In this document: piece after piece, positions 17,119 to 28,326 of the stretch | Layout: each line of letters opens with the position of its first letter | Position numbering within the stretch: the first letter of the stretch is position 1 | From: an uncultured Fidelibacterota bacterium | GTDB taxonomy: Bacteria > Fidelibacterota > Marinisomatia > Marinisomatales > UBA1611 | Direction: 5' to 3' | Assembly: GCA_913043235.1 (NCBI GenBank) | Contig: CAJWLO010000010.1 | Coordinates: 1-64,000, forward strand | Length of the DNA stretch: 64,000 bases | The notes under the pieces: model-generated | Databases searched by the model: none | Told to the model about the DNA's origin: nothing | Seen by the model: only the letters and a program-made list of their open reading frames with translations | Translations under genes and position numbers: made by a program

Positions 17119-18537
17119 ATGACAAATATCAGAGAATTATTAATAAAATCCAAGTATGAGCAGGTAAAAGATGTCTTGGAAAGAGCAGGAAGGATTGGAG
17201 AATCTAAGGGAATAGCTGTTTATACAGTTGGTGGGTTGGTTCGTGATCTTTTAATGGATAAGATCCTCAATGATATAGATATCGTGATTGTTGGTGAAGC
17301 CATCCCATTTGCAAAATTACTGGCAAGGGAACTTGATGTAAAAAAAATTGTTCCTTTTGAAAAATTTTGCACGGCGCTTATTCCCTATAAGCCAGTTCAG
17401 ATCGAAGTAGCCAGCGCTCGCCGGGAAACTTATGATGATCATTCTAGAAAACCTTCAGATGTTATTCATACTGATTTAAATGGCGACCTGATCCGAAGGG
17501 ATTTTACCATTAATACCATGGCAATAGACATTCGGCCAGGACAATTTGGTGATTTATACGACCCTTTCGGCGGTATAACTGCCTTGAAAAACAGGCTCAT
17601 ACAGACACCTTTAGATCCGAATGAAACATTTTCAGATGACCCACTCAGAATAATGCGTGCAGCCTATTTTGCATCTAAACTTAATTTTAATATTGATGAA
17701 AACTGTCACCAATCCATGAAAGAACAAGTAAGTCGATTAAAGATTGTTTCATGGGAAAGAATCCGGGATGAATTCATAAAAATTTTATCAACAAAAAAAC
17801 CTTCTATAGGCTTAACCATCATGCAGAAAACAGGAGTGTTGAAAATTATATTCCCAGAGATAAACGTTATGTATGGGATGGATCAGACATCGGAATGGCA
17901 CCACAAAGACATTTTTACTCATACCCTGCAAGTTGTTGATAATGCAGCCCGGTTGTCTGATAAAATGGAGTTGCGATTTGCAGCCCTAGTACATGACATT
18001 GCCAAACCTAATACACGGCGCATCAATGATGAAAAAGGCTATACTTTCCATGGCCATGATGCAGTTGGCGAAAGAATGCTAAATAAAGTCGCTCAGCGAT
18101 TAAAATTATCCAATAAAATAACCGTTTATCTTAAAAAGTTAACTCTTCTGCACCTTCGTCCTATTGCTTTGGTAAAATCAGAAGTGACTGACTCGGCAAT
18201 ACGACGTTTGATGATTGCAGCTGGAGAAGACTTGGATGACCTGATGATTCTATGCAGGGCGGATATTACTACCAAAAATCCAAATAGAGTTAAACAATAC
18301 ATGAAAAACTTTGAGATTGTGGAGGAAAAGATGAAAAATGTTGCAGTGCGAGATGCCATGAGTAAATTTCAGTCGCCGATCCGCGGCGATGAAATCATGT
18401 CCATTTGCGGATTAACGGAGGGTCGAATAGTAGGCGTGATCAAAGAATCAATTGAAGAAGCTATACTAGATGGAAAGATTGAAAACACTTACGATGCCGC
18501 AAAACAGTATTTAATAAAGATCAAGGACAATTATTAA
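17119..18537 (+). CDS. cca: tRNA nucleotidyltransferase (CCA-adding or A-adding)
   Basis: A 472-residue class II nucleotidyltransferase. The head domain has TVGGLVRD (residues 36-43) and the metal-binding pair DIDIV at 52-56, then RRDFTINTMAID, DPFGGI and DPLRIMRA. An HD domain follows (ALVHDIAKP near 289-297, with FHGHDAVGE). It builds or repairs the 3' CCA of tRNAs. This matters here because the tRNA-Asn gene at 61,545 does not encode its CCA. Sequence alone does not separate full CCA-adding from A-adding or C-adding forms. Confidence 0.93.
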   Translation: MTNIRELLIKSKYEQVKDVLERAGRIGESKGIAVYTVGGLVRDLLMDKILNDIDIVIVGEAIPFAKLLARELDVKKIVPFEKFCTALIPYKPVQIEVASARRETYDDHSRKPSDVIHTDLNGDLIRRDFTINTMAIDIRPGQFGDLYDPFGGITALKNRLIQTPLDPNETFSDDPLRIMRAAYFASKLNFNIDENCHQSMKEQVSRLKIVSWERIRDEFIKILSTKKPSIGLTIMQKTGVLKIIFPEINVMYGMDQTSEWHHKDIFTHTLQVVDNAARLSDKMELRFAALVHDIAKPNTRRINDEKGYTFHGHDAVGERMLNKVAQRLKLSNKITVYLKKLTLLHLRPIALVKSEVTDSAIRRLMIAAGEDLDDLMILCRADITTKNPNRVKQYMKNFEIVEEKMKNVAVRDAMSKFQSPIRGDEIMSICGLTEGRIVGVIKESIEEAILDGKIENTYDAAKQYLIKIKDNY

Positions 18538-18617
18538 GTATGTAATACTGTGTAAATTAATAGAAACTTATTTCTATTTATTTTGTTTAAATCAAAGGCC
18601 CAAAATCAATAAAATCA

Positions 18618-19958
18618 ATGAGATTCTTTTTTTATTTATTTTTTCATCTTATTCTTGTTTGTTATGCTGTTGCTCAATTTGAATATGACTTGGCAGAATG
18701 TATTGGCATTGCTCTTGAAAATAAGAAAACTCTAAAATCCGCCGAATTAGACGTGAGATTCTCAGAAAAAGAAGTATTTGCCTCCTACAGTGGATTATTA
18801 CCAACAATAAGTTTTGGGACAAATATTGGTAAAACATATTATCCAGAACGTAAAATGGTTACAATTGATTTTGAGAATATTGGATTAGATACTAGTACAT
18901 CAAATTCATCAAAATCCATGTCAACTGGCCTGTCACTGAACCAGACCCTTTATGATGGTGGCCGATCGTTCAATACTGTAAGACAAGCAAAGACCAACTT
19001 GGAAATTTCTAGACTTAATCAACGTCAGACAAAAATCCAGGTCATTCAAAATGTTACCAGATCTTATTTTGGATTACTCCAGACTCAAGAACTTTTTGAA
19101 GTGTCCGAAAAAAATGTGAACCTTTCAGAACAGCAAGTTGATTTGGTCCAAAAACAATTTGATGTTGGTGCTGTCCGTAAAACAGATTTGCTTAAAGCAG
19201 AAGTTGCGAAAGGTCAAGCTCGTGTAGAATTATTAAATCGGAAAACAGCACTAGAAAATGCTAGAAGGCAATTATTTAATGAAATGGGTATGCAAGATTT
19301 TGGTCAATCTATTTCTGCCACTGCAGAAGAATGGACTGATGTTCAAATTCCATCCAGTGCAAATGCGCTTAAGTTTTTAAAAACAAAGAATCCAAGTTTG
19401 TTAATCCAAAAATCACGAATTGATATCGGGGAGTTACAGGTAAAGATGGCAAAAGGCATGCGATTACCTACCTTGGGGGCCTCTATGAATTATTCGGCCA
19501 ATGCTGGTACAGGTGAAGCTCTAATAGAATCAGCAAAAGATGATTGGGTTATGGGCGTAAATCTATCATTGAACATGCCGTTATATTCTGGTAATCGTCT
19601 TTCATCTAGCCAACAGCAAGCAAAATTATCATATGAGAAATCAGAATATGACTATATTACCTATTTGAATGATCTAAGAGTGCAGGTTGAGTTACTTCGT
19701 AAATCCTTAGAAAATTATAGTGAAATCATTCCGATTAATCAAAGTGTGGTAGTTGCAGCAGAGGAAGATTTGAAACTTGTCCAGGAACGGTATAGTTTAG
19801 GTTCGGCTACAATTCTGGAAGTTTTGGATGCACAAGTATCTTTGATTCGTTCCAATTCAACCTTGATTAATACCATACATGATGCCCGGATACAAGAAAT
19901 GAATCTGAGCGCCATCTTGGGAGTTCTTGATTTAAAATATTTAACTCAAAAAGAATAA
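18618..19958 (+). CDS. TolC-family outer-membrane efflux protein
   Basis: A 446-residue protein with a signal peptide ending near VAQ. The two-fold TolC repeat is visible: long heptad-rich helices at about 100-225 and 320-425, with GLSLNQTLYDGGRS and the matching NLSLNMPLYSGNRL marking the two barrel halves, and VQKQFDVGAVRKTDLLKAE paired with VQERYSLGSATILEVLDAQ marking the helical repeats. It forms the outer-membrane duct of a tripartite pump. The adaptor follows 2 bases later and the ATPase and permeases after that, so it heads a complete efflux operon. Confidence 0.93.
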   Translation: MRFFFYLFFHLILVCYAVAQFEYDLAECIGIALENKKTLKSAELDVRFSEKEVFASYSGLLPTISFGTNIGKTYYPERKMVTIDFENIGLDTSTSNSSKSMSTGLSLNQTLYDGGRSFNTVRQAKTNLEISRLNQRQTKIQVIQNVTRSYFGLLQTQELFEVSEKNVNLSEQQVDLVQKQFDVGAVRKTDLLKAEVAKGQARVELLNRKTALENARRQLFNEMGMQDFGQSISATAEEWTDVQIPSSANALKFLKTKNPSLLIQKSRIDIGELQVKMAKGMRLPTLGASMNYSANAGTGEALIESAKDDWVMGVNLSLNMPLYSGNRLSSSQQQAKLSYEKSEYDYITYLNDLRVQVELLRKSLENYSEIIPINQSVVVAAEEDLKLVQERYSLGSATILEVLDAQVSLIRSNSTLINTIHDARIQEMNLSAILGVLDLKYLTQKE

Positions 19959-19960
19959 TT

Positions 19961-21247
19961 ATGTTGAAAATAATAAAAAAGAAAAAAGTATGGATACCAT
20001 TATTGATCCTAGCAGTGTTGGCAGGAGGTTTTTTTATTTTCAGAGATAGTAATGGTGAGGAAATAATCGTAGAGACTGAGAAAGTCCAACGTCGTGATAT
20101 TGTACATAAAGTAAATGCTAGCGGTAAGATTCAGCCGGAAGAAGAAGTTCAAATTACTTCGACAATAACAGGTTGGATCACAGAAATCACAGTAACTGAA
20201 GGTGACACTGTCCAGCCAAGCCAGCATTTGATCAGTATTGATGAAAAACAATACCGACCACGCTATAATCAGGCTTTATCCCAAGTTAAATCTTCAGAAG
20301 CGAATATGCGGAAAGTCCAATCGCAAATGGATCGTACAAAAACTTTATTTTCGCAGAACCTGATCTCCAAACAGGAATTGGAGCAGTTGGAAGCCTCCTT
20401 TCAAATCGCTTTGAGCCAAGCGGAGCAAGCCAAAGCTAACCTATTGTCTGCAGAGGATGAACTTTCCAAAACGCGTCTAACGGCACCCAAATATGGTATT
20501 GTTACTAGTTTAACAAAGGAAGAAGGTGAAATGGCTGTCGGTGGTATGTTTAATCCAGGTGTACTGATGACCGTAGCGGATTTGAGCAGGATGGAAGTTG
20601 AAGTGGATGTAAATGAAAACGATGTGGTAAATATCGAAGTGGGTGATACATCTGAAATTGAGATTGATGCTTATCCTGATACAGTATTTTATGGTATAGT
20701 GAGTGAAATAGCTCACACAGCGCAGTCATTGAATATGGGGGTTCAGCAACAAGTTACAAATTTTAAAGTGAAGATTAGGATGATAGCTGTCCCTAATAAA
20801 ATAAGACCTGGGATGAGTAGTACAGTAAATATTATTTCAGAAACCATTAATAATGTTGTATCGATCCCTATTCAATCCCTCACCTCCCGACCTGAAGATT
20901 ATGCTGATCTAAGCCAAGAAAAAAATCATAAGAAAAAACCCTGGGGTCGTGGAAAAAATGATAATGAAGATGAAGATTATGAGTCACAAAAGGATCCAAT
21001 AGATGTTGTTTTTGTTTTGGAAGATGAATTTGGTGGTGAACTGGCTCCTAAAGGGAAAAAATTTGCATTAGTCACACCTGTGAAAGTAGGGATATCTGGT
21101 GAAAACCACTACTCTGTACAATCTGGGGTCGCAGAAAACAAAATAATTGTTACTGGTGGGTATCGGGTTTTAAGCAAAGAATTGTATCACGGGATTCTTA
21201 TAACAATCAATAATGATTCTCAGGATAAAGACGTTAAAAAATATTAA
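19961..21247 (+). CDS. MacA-like periplasmic adaptor subunit
   Basis: A 428-residue membrane-fusion protein. A single N-terminal membrane segment (residues 10-27, WIPLLILAVLAGGFFIF) anchors it. The lipoyl half-motifs are split by a coiled hairpin at about 85-155, followed by the beta-barrel domain (VEVDVNENDVVNIEVGD). It links the inner-membrane MacB-type complex to the TolC protein encoded 2 bases upstream. Oddly, residues about 310-347 form a charged, low-complexity insert (HKKKPWGRGKNDNEDEDYE) within the membrane-proximal region. It ends 57 bases before the ATPase. Confidence 0.9.
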   Translation: MLKIIKKKKVWIPLLILAVLAGGFFIFRDSNGEEIIVETEKVQRRDIVHKVNASGKIQPEEEVQITSTITGWITEITVTEGDTVQPSQHLISIDEKQYRPRYNQALSQVKSSEANMRKVQSQMDRTKTLFSQNLISKQELEQLEASFQIALSQAEQAKANLLSAEDELSKTRLTAPKYGIVTSLTKEEGEMAVGGMFNPGVLMTVADLSRMEVEVDVNENDVVNIEVGDTSEIEIDAYPDTVFYGIVSEIAHTAQSLNMGVQQQVTNFKVKIRMIAVPNKIRPGMSSTVNIISETINNVVSIPIQSLTSRPEDYADLSQEKNHKKKPWGRGKNDNEDEDYESQKDPIDVVFVLEDEFGGELAPKGKKFALVTPVKVGISGENHYSVQSGVAENKIIVTGGYRVLSKELYHGILITINNDSQDKDVKKY

Positions 21248-21304
21248 TATTTTTAATGAATTTCGTATCTATATAAGAAACTCTTACACTATTTATGGTT
21301 AGTT

Positions 21305-21991
21305 TTGGCTCTCATCTCACTAAATAATATATTTAAGATTTATCATGTTGGCGGAGAAGAAGTCCGAGCATTGGATGGAGTTGATCTAGAGATCAATGAA
21401 AATGAATATCTGGCTATTATGGGCCCATCTGGATCTGGAAAATCAACCTTAATGAACATGATTGGTTGTCTGGATACACCTACATCAGGCGTTTATGAAT
21501 TTGAAGGAGAAATGGTACAAGACATGGATGATTCCCAGCTTGCTTCTATTCGTAATCGTAAAATTGGTTTTGTATTTCAAACTTTTAACCTGTTGCCAAA
21601 GGCCACAGCTCAGCATAATGTTGAGATTCCTTTGATCTATGCAAATATTCGAAAGGAAGAAAGAATAAGTATGGCATCAGTTGCTCTTCAGAGTGTGGGT
21701 TTATCTGATAGAATTTATCATAAACCTAATGAGCTTTCTGGTGGACAGAGACAAAGGGTTGCCATTGCTCGTGCATTGGTAAATAATCCATCTATTATTC
21801 TTGCAGATGAGCCAACGGGAAACCTTGATTCCAAAAGTGGAAACGAAATTATGGAGATCCTTGATCTTCTTCACAAAAAAGGGAATACCATTATTTTGGT
21901 TACTCATGAAAATATTATTGCAAAACATGCACAACGTATTATCCGATTGTTTGATGGGAAAATAACAGAAGACATACAGCAAAGCTCTTAA
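21305..21991 (+). CDS. MacB-type ABC transporter ATP-binding protein
   Basis: A 228-residue ATPase starting at TTG 21305 ([12 protein letters not shown] follows at once, as in the family); there is no in-frame ATG nearby. Walker [10 protein letters not shown] is at 40-48, the signature is [15 protein letters not shown], and Walker B is [13 protein letters not shown]. It powers the two FtsX-fold permeases that follow. In E. coli the MacB ATPase is fused to the permease; here it is a separate protein. The stop codon shares one base with the next start (TAATG). Confidence 0.92.
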   Translation: MALISLNNIFKIYHVGGEEVRALDGVDLEINENEYLAIMGPSGSGKSTLMNMIGCLDTPTSGVYEFEGEMVQDMDDSQLASIRNRKIGFVFQTFNLLPKATAQHNVEIPLIYANIRKEERISMASVALQSVGLSDRIYHKPNELSGGQRQRVAIARALVNNPSIILADEPTGNLDSKSGNEIMEILDLLHKKGNTIILVTHENIIAKHAQRIIRLFDGKITEDIQQSS

Positions 21992-23202
21992 TGATTTCTC
22001 TATTTATCGAAAACTTTAAAATTTCCTTGTCAGCAGTATTTGCTAATAAGATGCGTTCCATACTTACTGCTTTGGGAATTGTTATTGGGGTACTTTCGGT
22101 TACGTTAATGGGAACACTTATATCCGGTTTGGATAGGTCTTTTGAGGTTAGCATGTCTTGGTTAGGTAAAGATATTTTATATATAAGCAGGTATGAATGG
22201 TTTAGTGATATGGAATGGTGGGAAGTAAAAAATAGACCACAAATGCGTCCCGAATATGTAAATAAAATCAGGCAACGATCTAAATATGCATTGGCAGTTG
22301 CTCCTGTAATGCAAAGAGGGGCATCTCTTTCTTATAAAGATAAAGAAACACAAACAGAAATTTTTGGCACCAATGAAGAATATATGGAAACAATAAGTAC
22401 AGATATAACTAAGGGAAGGTTTTTTACCCGCAATGAAGACAGGGTTGGTTCTAGAGTAACAGTAATTGGGGATGAAATTAAGGAAGCATTTTTTGGCGAT
22501 CAGGATGCTATAGGGCAGTATATAAAAATTGATAACATAAAATTCAGAGTAATTGGTGTTTTAGAAAAGCAGGGAAAGTTTCTTGGTTTATTCAGTGTCG
22601 ACAAACAAGCTATACTACCATTTGGTGCATATAAAAGAATTTTTTCAAAACGAGGTTGGATGCGGCTCAGTGTAAAAGTTCCTGAAAATAAATTAGATGA
22701 AAGTATTGATGAGATTTCATCTGTAATGCGACATATACGAGGTTTAAAACCAAGTCAGGAAAATGATTTTGCTATTAATCAAACAAAAATTTTTGAGAAA
22801 CAATATAATGCATTAAAGATAGCAATTGGAGGAACAGGAATTTTTATTACTTTACTATCATTAATTGTTGGTGGAATCGGAATCATGAATATAATGTTTG
22901 TTTCTGTAAAAGAACGAACAAGAGAGATTGGTGTACGAAAAGCTATTGGTGCAACTAAAAAAATGATTATGGGGCAATTTTTAATGGAAGCAGTAACCAT
23001 ATGCTTAATTGCTGGATTAATTGGACTGGGTTTCGCATACATAATTAGTATTTATATTAATAAGATATTCCCTTCAACGCTTCCCCTGGGTCTATCAATA
23101 TCTGCGGTATTGCTGAGTATTATAGTGGGTGTTATTTCTGGTTTTATCCCTTCTTACCGTGCGGCAAACCTCGATCCTATTGATTCTTTGAGGTATGAAT
23201 AA
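21991..23202 (+). CDS. MacB/FtsX-like ABC permease (first of two)
   Basis: A 403-residue permease. It has a first membrane segment at about 20-42 (MRSILTALGIVIGVLSVTLMG), a large extracytoplasmic domain to about residue 275, then three more segments with the FtsX motif GGIGIMNIMFVSVKERTREIGVRKAIGAT near 290-318, ending in AANLDPIDSLRYE. It overlaps the ATPase by one base and is followed 2 bases later by a second permease, so the two likely form a heterodimer. It moves substrates from the periplasmic side into the TolC duct. The substrate is unknown. Confidence 0.93.
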   Translation: MISLFIENFKISLSAVFANKMRSILTALGIVIGVLSVTLMGTLISGLDRSFEVSMSWLGKDILYISRYEWFSDMEWWEVKNRPQMRPEYVNKIRQRSKYALAVAPVMQRGASLSYKDKETQTEIFGTNEEYMETISTDITKGRFFTRNEDRVGSRVTVIGDEIKEAFFGDQDAIGQYIKIDNIKFRVIGVLEKQGKFLGLFSVDKQAILPFGAYKRIFSKRGWMRLSVKVPENKLDESIDEISSVMRHIRGLKPSQENDFAINQTKIFEKQYNALKIAIGGTGIFITLLSLIVGGIGIMNIMFVSVKERTREIGVRKAIGATKKMIMGQFLMEAVTICLIAGLIGLGFAYIISIYINKIFPSTLPLGLSISAVLLSIIVGVISGFIPSYRAANLDPIDSLRYE

Positions 23203-23204
23203 AA

Positions 23205-24455
23205 ATGGTTACCAGGAATATAAGCAATGTACTAAAAGAGAGTTTTTGGATGGCTATCGATTCCATCCGTAAAAACAAATTACGTTCTATACTCACTCTC
23301 TTGGGTATTACTATTGGGGTATTTTCTGTAATTGGTGTTATGACAGCAATCCGAACTCTTGAATCTTCTGTTGAATCAGGTTTGAATGTATTTGCGACGA
23401 ATACATTTGTAATCCAAAAATATCCTGAAATTGACTTTGGAGGTCATGGAGATAGAAAATATCGAAATAGGGAGAATATTACTATTGATCAATATAAAAA
23501 ACTTAAGAGAAGAGCAAAGCTTCCCCTTCTGGTCAGTGCTGCAGATGGTACTTCTGTGCGCAATGTAAAATATAGAAATAAAGAAGTAAAAAATTCAGTT
23601 GAACTATTTGGAGGTGATGATGGTACAATAAGGTTTTACAACACATACATTTCTGAAGGAAGAAATTTTATCGATGATGATATACGCTTTTCAAAAAATG
23701 TATGTATTCTAGGCATGGATGTTGTGGATCGATTGTTCCCATTTGAAGCTCCACTCTTAAAAAAAATAAAAATCAATGGTCTTGATTATACAGTAATTGG
23801 CATCACTGAAAGGCAGGGTGAAGCTTTTGGTGGAAGTAAGGATAATTTTATTGCTATACCCATCTCTAGTTTTCTTGAAAAATTTTCAAATCAGTGGAGC
23901 AGTATAAGAATTCATATAGAATCATCCTCGGAAAAAACCTATGATAAAACAATGGATGAGGTAATTGGTCTTTTGCGGTCAATACGAAAAGTTCCTCCAG
24001 AACTTGATAATGATTTTGAGACTGTAACCAATACAGTAATGATTGAGCAATTTTCGGGTTTTACAAATGGTATAAAAGTATTTGCCCTTTCTGTTAGTGT
24101 TATTGCCTTAGTAGTGGCAGGGATAGGCATTATGAATATTATGTTAGTCTCTGTTACAGAACGGATCAAAGAAATTGGTATACGTAAGGCAATAGGTGCA
24201 ACTAAGCAAGATATATTAACACAGTTTTTGATGGAAGCGGTTTTCCTAAGTGAATTTGGTGGTATCGTAGGAGTTATATTGGGTGTGGTTGGAGGCAATA
24301 TAGTTGCAGTGATTTTCAACATTCCTGCTGTTATTCCAATTGATTGGGCATTCATCGGTCTCCTTGTCTGCTCTATAATTGGGATCAGTTTTGGGATTTA
24401 TCCAGCATGGAGGGCGGCCCAGCTCGATCCTATAGAATCCTTACGCTTCGAATAA
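23205..24455 (+). CDS. MacB/FtsX-like ABC permease (second of two)
   Basis: A 416-residue paralogue of the permease just upstream, with the same plan: LRSILTLLGITIGVFSVIGVM as the first membrane segment, an extracytoplasmic domain to about 285, then VAGIGIMNIMLVSVTERIKEIGIRKAIGAT and two more segments, ending in AAQLDPIESLRFE. The conserved C-terminal ends of the two proteins show they arose by duplication. It closes the five-gene efflux operon; about 160 bases of non-coding DNA follow before kdsB. Confidence 0.93.
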   Translation: MVTRNISNVLKESFWMAIDSIRKNKLRSILTLLGITIGVFSVIGVMTAIRTLESSVESGLNVFATNTFVIQKYPEIDFGGHGDRKYRNRENITIDQYKKLKRRAKLPLLVSAADGTSVRNVKYRNKEVKNSVELFGGDDGTIRFYNTYISEGRNFIDDDIRFSKNVCILGMDVVDRLFPFEAPLLKKIKINGLDYTVIGITERQGEAFGGSKDNFIAIPISSFLEKFSNQWSSIRIHIESSSEKTYDKTMDEVIGLLRSIRKVPPELDNDFETVTNTVMIEQFSGFTNGIKVFALSVSVIALVVAGIGIMNIMLVSVTERIKEIGIRKAIGATKQDILTQFLMEAVFLSEFGGIVGVILGVVGGNIVAVIFNIPAVIPIDWAFIGLLVCSIIGISFGIYPAWRAAQLDPIESLRFE

Positions 24456-24616
24456 ATTTTCTTTCTGTTCAAGGTAGGGTAAATTTCTCAGCAAAAATCA
24501 TGCCTGTTTTGTATTCTATCACATAATTTTATTATTACTTTTGATCATATGCACCTAATAAAGAATTTGTTGGAGCAAAAGGCTCTTTATCTAAAAACTA
24601 ATAAAGGACCATGTTC

Positions 24617-25354
24617 ATGGTAATTGGTGTTATCCCGGCAAGACTAGATTCCACCCGTTTCCCAAAAAAGATTTTGGCCAATATGGGTGGTAAACCCATG
24701 GTTAGCTATGTGGCTGAACAGGCAACTAAATCAGAAAGACTGGATAAGGTGATTTTGGCGATTGACGCTAAGGAAACTGAACAAATTTTATTAGACTATG
24801 ATTTTGAGCTGGTTATGACTTCCAAAAATCATACATCTGGGACCGACCGGGTTGCGGAGGTGGCCAAAGGTGAACTGGAAGCAGAAATCATTATCAATAT
24901 TCAAGGAGATGAACCTTTGCTGGATCCGAAACTGATAGACGGGCTGGTTGATCTTTTTCATGATCCAAGTGTAGAAATGGCCACTGTTGTGAGTCGCAAA
25001 CTAACGGTTACCGATTTATTAAATCCGAATGTTGTCAAAGCTGTATTGGATGAAAATCAGAATACTCAGGATTTCAAACGGAATGTATTTGATATGGAGA
25101 TTGGTGCTGTGTACCGCCATATTGGCATGTATGGATTTAAACGAAACACCCTTTTTGAGTTTACTGATCAGAAACCATCAGAACGGGAGCAGAAAAAGTC
25201 ATTAGAACAGTTTCGGGCATTGGATTTTGGTATTCCCATCAAAGCCTTAATTACTAATTGTGATCAAATGGCTGTAGATACTCTTGAAGATTTGCAGAGA
25301 GTAGCAGCAGTCATGGGTCTGGATTTGGATGAAGAAAAAATAATGGATGGTTGA
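24617..25354 (+). CDS. kdsB: 3-deoxy-manno-octulosonate cytidylyltransferase (CMP-Kdo synthetase)
   Basis: A 245-residue enzyme that activates Kdo with CTP for lipid A-core assembly. I start it at ATG 24617: the purine-rich AAAGGA at 24603-24608 is 8 bases away, whereas the ATG at 24611 would leave only 2, and family members begin VIGVIPARLDSTRFP. Other landmarks are TSKNHTSGTDRVAEVA, NIQGDEP and DFGIPIKA. It is the first gene of a long operon, and pyrG, which makes its CTP substrate, begins on the base after its stop. Confidence 0.94.
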   Translation: MVIGVIPARLDSTRFPKKILANMGGKPMVSYVAEQATKSERLDKVILAIDAKETEQILLDYDFELVMTSKNHTSGTDRVAEVAKGELEAEIIINIQGDEPLLDPKLIDGLVDLFHDPSVEMATVVSRKLTVTDLLNPNVVKAVLDENQNTQDFKRNVFDMEIGAVYRHIGMYGFKRNTLFEFTDQKPSEREQKKSLEQFRALDFGIPIKALITNCDQMAVDTLEDLQRVAAVMGLDLDEEKIMDG

Positions 25355-26980
25355 ATGAAGACTGCTGAACCGACTAAATATATTTTTGTTCTAGGTGGTG
25401 TTATGTCTGGTTTGGGGAAAGGCATTACCGCTTCCTCCATTGGTTATCTACTGAAAAGCGCCAACGTCAGGGTTACTATTTTAAAACTGGACCCTTATCT
25501 TAATGTGGATCCTGGTACTATGAATCCATATCAGCATGGGGAGGTTTTTGTATTGGACGACGGCTCAGAAACGGATTTGGATCTCGGTCATTATGAACGG
25601 TTTATTGATGTTAATATGACCAAAAATAACAATGCAACGGCAGGTCAGGTTTACAGTACTGTCTTAGAAAGAGAACGCAAAGGTGAATACCTGGGGCAAA
25701 CCGTGCAGGTCATCCCCCATGTTACTGATGAAATAATCAGTCGTATTAAAACTGTTAATCAACCTAAGAAATATGATGTGGTTATCTGTGAAGTAGGTGG
25801 AACAGTTGGGGATATTGAGAGTCTTCCATTTATGGAAGCTATCCGTCAATTATCTTTGGAAACAGGATACCACAACCATTTAATTGTTCATGTAACCCTA
25901 CTTCCATATGTAAAAGCCAGCGGTGAGTTAAAAACAAAACCCACCCAGCATTCAGTTATGAAACTGCGAGAGATAGGTCTATCACCAGATATAATATTTT
26001 GCCGTTCTGAATATAATATTGAAAAATCAGTGCGAAAAAAAATTGCCCTTTTCTGTAATGTACAGCCTGATCACGTTATTCTGGGAAAAGATTTGCCCAG
26101 TATTTATGAAGTGCCGCTGGTTATGCATGAGCAAAATGCAGAACGTTTGATCAGCGAACGACTGAAAATCAAGAAAAATTCGAATCTGGGATCTTTGAAG
26201 AAATTTATCCACAATTTTAAAAACCCGTTATATGAGGTCACCATTGCTATGTGCGGGAAATATACGGAATTGATTGATTCCTACAAAAGCGTTTTAGAGT
26301 CTTTCATACATGCAGGTGTGGAAAATAATGCCCGGGTAAATGTGAATTGGATACACACTGAAAAGATAAAAAATGATGAAACAGCAAAAAATGAATTCAG
26401 GAATTTAGATGGTATTCTAATACTCCCTGGTTTTGGTCCACGAGGGGGTGAAGGCAAAATTCTTTCCGCAAAGTATGCTCGAGAGAATAATATACCATTT
26501 TTAGGCATTTGCCTTGGTCTCCAATGCGCAGTGATTGATTTTGCACGACACGTGTGTGGATTAGAAGGTGCTAACTCGACCGAGTTTAATAAGAAAACAA
26601 AATATCCTGTTATTGATCTCATGGAATCGCAACGAGCCATCAAAATTAAAGGCGGAACTATGCGATTGGGCGCTTATGATTGCAAGATTAAAACAGGAAC
26701 AAAAACCTATGCTGCTTATCGGAAAAAAAAGATTTCTGAACGGCACCGCCATAGGTATGAAGTGAACAATCGTTACCGGAACAGATTAAAACAAAACGGG
26801 TTGGTCTTTTCCGGTGTGAATGAAAATCTTGGAGTGGTGGAAGCTATTGAAATCCCGGATCATTGCTGGTTTGTCGCTGGTCAATTTCATCCTGAACTCA
26901 AAAGTCGAATAAATAAAGCACATCCCTTGTTCCGGGATTTTATTAAGGCTGCAATCAAATTTAATTTTGGGGAAGTTTGA
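25355..26980 (+). CDS. pyrG: CTP synthase
   Basis: A 541-residue enzyme that aminates UTP to CTP. The N-terminal synthase domain has the P-loop-like GGVMSGLGKGITASSIG at about 14-30, LDPYLNVDPGTMNP and EVGGTVGDIE. The C-terminal glutaminase domain carries GICLGLQ with the nucleophilic Cys, and QFHPE with the catalytic His-Glu. Length is normal for the family. It starts directly after the kdsB stop (TGA then ATG) and is followed 3 bases later by kdsA. Placing CTP synthase inside the Kdo pathway operon links CTP supply to CMP-Kdo demand. Confidence 0.97.
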   Translation: MKTAEPTKYIFVLGGVMSGLGKGITASSIGYLLKSANVRVTILKLDPYLNVDPGTMNPYQHGEVFVLDDGSETDLDLGHYERFIDVNMTKNNNATAGQVYSTVLERERKGEYLGQTVQVIPHVTDEIISRIKTVNQPKKYDVVICEVGGTVGDIESLPFMEAIRQLSLETGYHNHLIVHVTLLPYVKASGELKTKPTQHSVMKLREIGLSPDIIFCRSEYNIEKSVRKKIALFCNVQPDHVILGKDLPSIYEVPLVMHEQNAERLISERLKIKKNSNLGSLKKFIHNFKNPLYEVTIAMCGKYTELIDSYKSVLESFIHAGVENNARVNVNWIHTEKIKNDETAKNEFRNLDGILILPGFGPRGGEGKILSAKYARENNIPFLGICLGLQCAVIDFARHVCGLEGANSTEFNKKTKYPVIDLMESQRAIKIKGGTMRLGAYDCKIKTGTKTYAAYRKKKISERHRHRYEVNNRYRNRLKQNGLVFSGVNENLGVVEAIEIPDHCWFVAGQFHPELKSRINKAHPLFRDFIKAAIKFNFGEV

Positions 26981-28323
<1,343 letters not shown>

Positions 28324-28326
28324 AAA

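Noticed and set aside
23939-24355. A 138-codon minus-strand frame inside the second permease
   Set aside because: It is the antisense of the conserved FtsX region and its repetitive Ile/Thr/Pro composition is typical of a shadow frame.
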